Below are positions 4,794 through 5,322 of a stretch of DNA of 5,322 nucleotides, piece after piece. A program made the translations under genes and the position numbers. Each line of letters starts with the position of its first letter. Positions within the stretch are counted from its first letter, which is position 1. The stretch is from assembly GCA_031266115.1 (NCBI GenBank), contig JAISBQ010000127.1, forward strand, positions 1 through 5,322. The letters run 5' to 3'. The notes under the pieces were generated by a model. That model was not told the DNA's origin and made no database searches. It saw only the letters and a program-made list of their open reading frames with translations. The DNA comes from Bifidobacteriaceae bacterium (GTDB lineage: Bacteria; Actinomycetota; Actinomycetes; Actinomycetales; WQXJ01).

Positions 4794-5322
4794 TGACGGA
4801 CCGCCCGCAGGGAGGGATGCGACCCGGCCGCCACGAGATCGGCGACCGCCCGGCGGGGGTCGGCCGACCGAGACACACTCTCTCCCACGAGCACGGCATC
4901 GGCGCCGGCGCGGGCGTATTCCACGACATCGTGGGGCCCGCTGACACCAGACTCGGCCACCTAGTCCAGGCCGGACTGCAGAACACCGGCCACCGTCTCG
5001 TAGCGGGAGCGGTCTACGGTGAGGTTGCGCAGGAGACGGGTATTGACACCGACGAGCCGGGCGCCGGCATCGACGGCGCGCACGGCCTCGTCACGGGTGT
5101 GGACCTCGACCAGGGGGGTCATCCCCAAGGATTCGGTCCGCTCGATCAGTGACGTCAGGACGGTCTGAGGCAATGCCGCCACGATGAGCAGAACAAGATC
5201 GGCGCCGCAGGCGCGGGCCTCCCACACTTGATAGGGGGTGACCACGAAGTCCTTGCGCATCACGGGGACATCCACGGCCGCACGCACGGCTCTCAGATCA
5301 CCAAGCGACCCACCGAAGCGCC
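4790..5322 (-). pseudogene. trpC: Indole-3-glycerol phosphate synthase, interrupted by in-frame TAG; 5' end outside window
   Basis: TrpC closes the ring of the anthranilate-derived ribulose phosphate to give indole-3-glycerol phosphate, the TrpA substrate. The frame enters from the right edge as RFGGSLGDLRAVRAAVDVPV and continues with MRKDFVV (K at 5252-5254, matching K110 of the Sulfolobus enzyme), GADLVLLIVAAL, PLVEVHT (E at 5105-5107, matching E159) and GVNTR (N at 5042-5044, R at 5036-5038, matching N180 and R182). It then hits TAG at 4961-4963. With no shift in frame, TrpC sequence resumes at once: VAESGVSGPHDVVEYARAGA, DAVLVGESVS, ADPRRAVADLVAAGSHP, ending with TGA at 4790-4792. The stop replaces a single residue where relatives usually have an ordinary amino acid, so one base change explains it. 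The truncated product would lack strands 7 and 8, including the E210/S211 pair and the GADAVLVGE phosphate loop, and should be inactive alone. A sequencing error, readthrough or fragment assembly are alternatives. Confidence 0.9.
4961..4963 (-). other. In-frame amber stop codon in trpC
   Basis: The plus strand reads CTA here, so the minus strand reads TAG in the trpC frame, between SGLD and VAESG. The other gene ends visible in the window use TGA (antitoxin, trpA, trpB, trpC) or TAA (exporter, toxin). GTG at 4958-4960 follows directly and could act as a restart codon for the last 56 residues. Confidence 0.9.

Noticed and set aside
4407..5152. Open frames on the plus strand opposite trpB and trpC (4407-4760 and 4757-5152)
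   Set aside because: They are mirror frames of well-conserved trp genes, have no recognisable domains and no ribosome sites.
4790..5322. Frameshift or deletion as cause of the trpC interruption
   Set aside because: The TrpC motifs before and after the stop are in the same frame with no missing residues, so a single nonsense substitution is enough.
1..5322. CRISPR arrays, tRNA or rRNA genes, transposase or integrase genes
   Set aside because: I found no repeat-spacer series, no cloverleaf or rRNA-like stretch and no transposase or integrase frame. The only notable long repeat pair I saw is the one flanking the toxin-antitoxin module.

Overview
The window reads as a chromosomal piece of a high-GC actinobacterium. 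The order trpC-trpB-trpA followed on the same strand by lgt is a known actinobacterial neighbourhood (Mycobacterium tuberculosis has trpC-trpB-trpA-lgt). The Lgt residues also follow the actinobacterial pattern, with W rather than the proteobacterial H in the WEGGMGIWG segment. I cannot place it below the class with confidence.

Layout, right to left along the minus strand. First comes the 3' part of trpC (4790-5322), entering from beyond the right edge and broken by one in-frame TAG stop at 4961-4963. Then trpB (3540-4793) and trpA (2638-3543) follow, each joined to the gene before it by a 4-base stop/start overlap. After trpA lies a two-gene toxin-antitoxin module on the opposite strand: a RelB/DinJ-type antitoxin (2027-2299) and a YoeB-type toxin (2292-2555). 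Beyond it, again on the minus strand, are an EamA/RhtA-like exporter (847-1788) and lgt (836 to the left edge, 3' end missing). These two probably share one transcript from a good promoter at 1835-1863.

The trp genes encode the last steps of tryptophan synthesis: TrpC makes indole-3-glycerol phosphate, TrpA splits out indole, and TrpB joins indole to serine. If the trpC stop is real, the strain probably cannot make its own tryptophan, or it depends on readthrough, suppression or assembly of the two fragments. Lgt is the lipoprotein diacylglyceryl transferase and is independent of tryptophan synthesis. The exporter may move amino acids or similar small molecules.

The toxin-antitoxin module looks like an acquired cassette. 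Its GC content is visibly lower than that of the trp genes, it is oriented against its neighbours, and it lies between two copies of a 21-base direct repeat (1891-1911 and 2581-2601, 20 of 21 identical). Each copy also forms the left arm of a potential stem-loop. The points most worth a second look are the trpC amber stop, which falls exactly between the sixth and seventh beta strands of the barrel, the repeat-bounded module, and the pairing of a RelB/DinJ antitoxin with a YoeB toxin.
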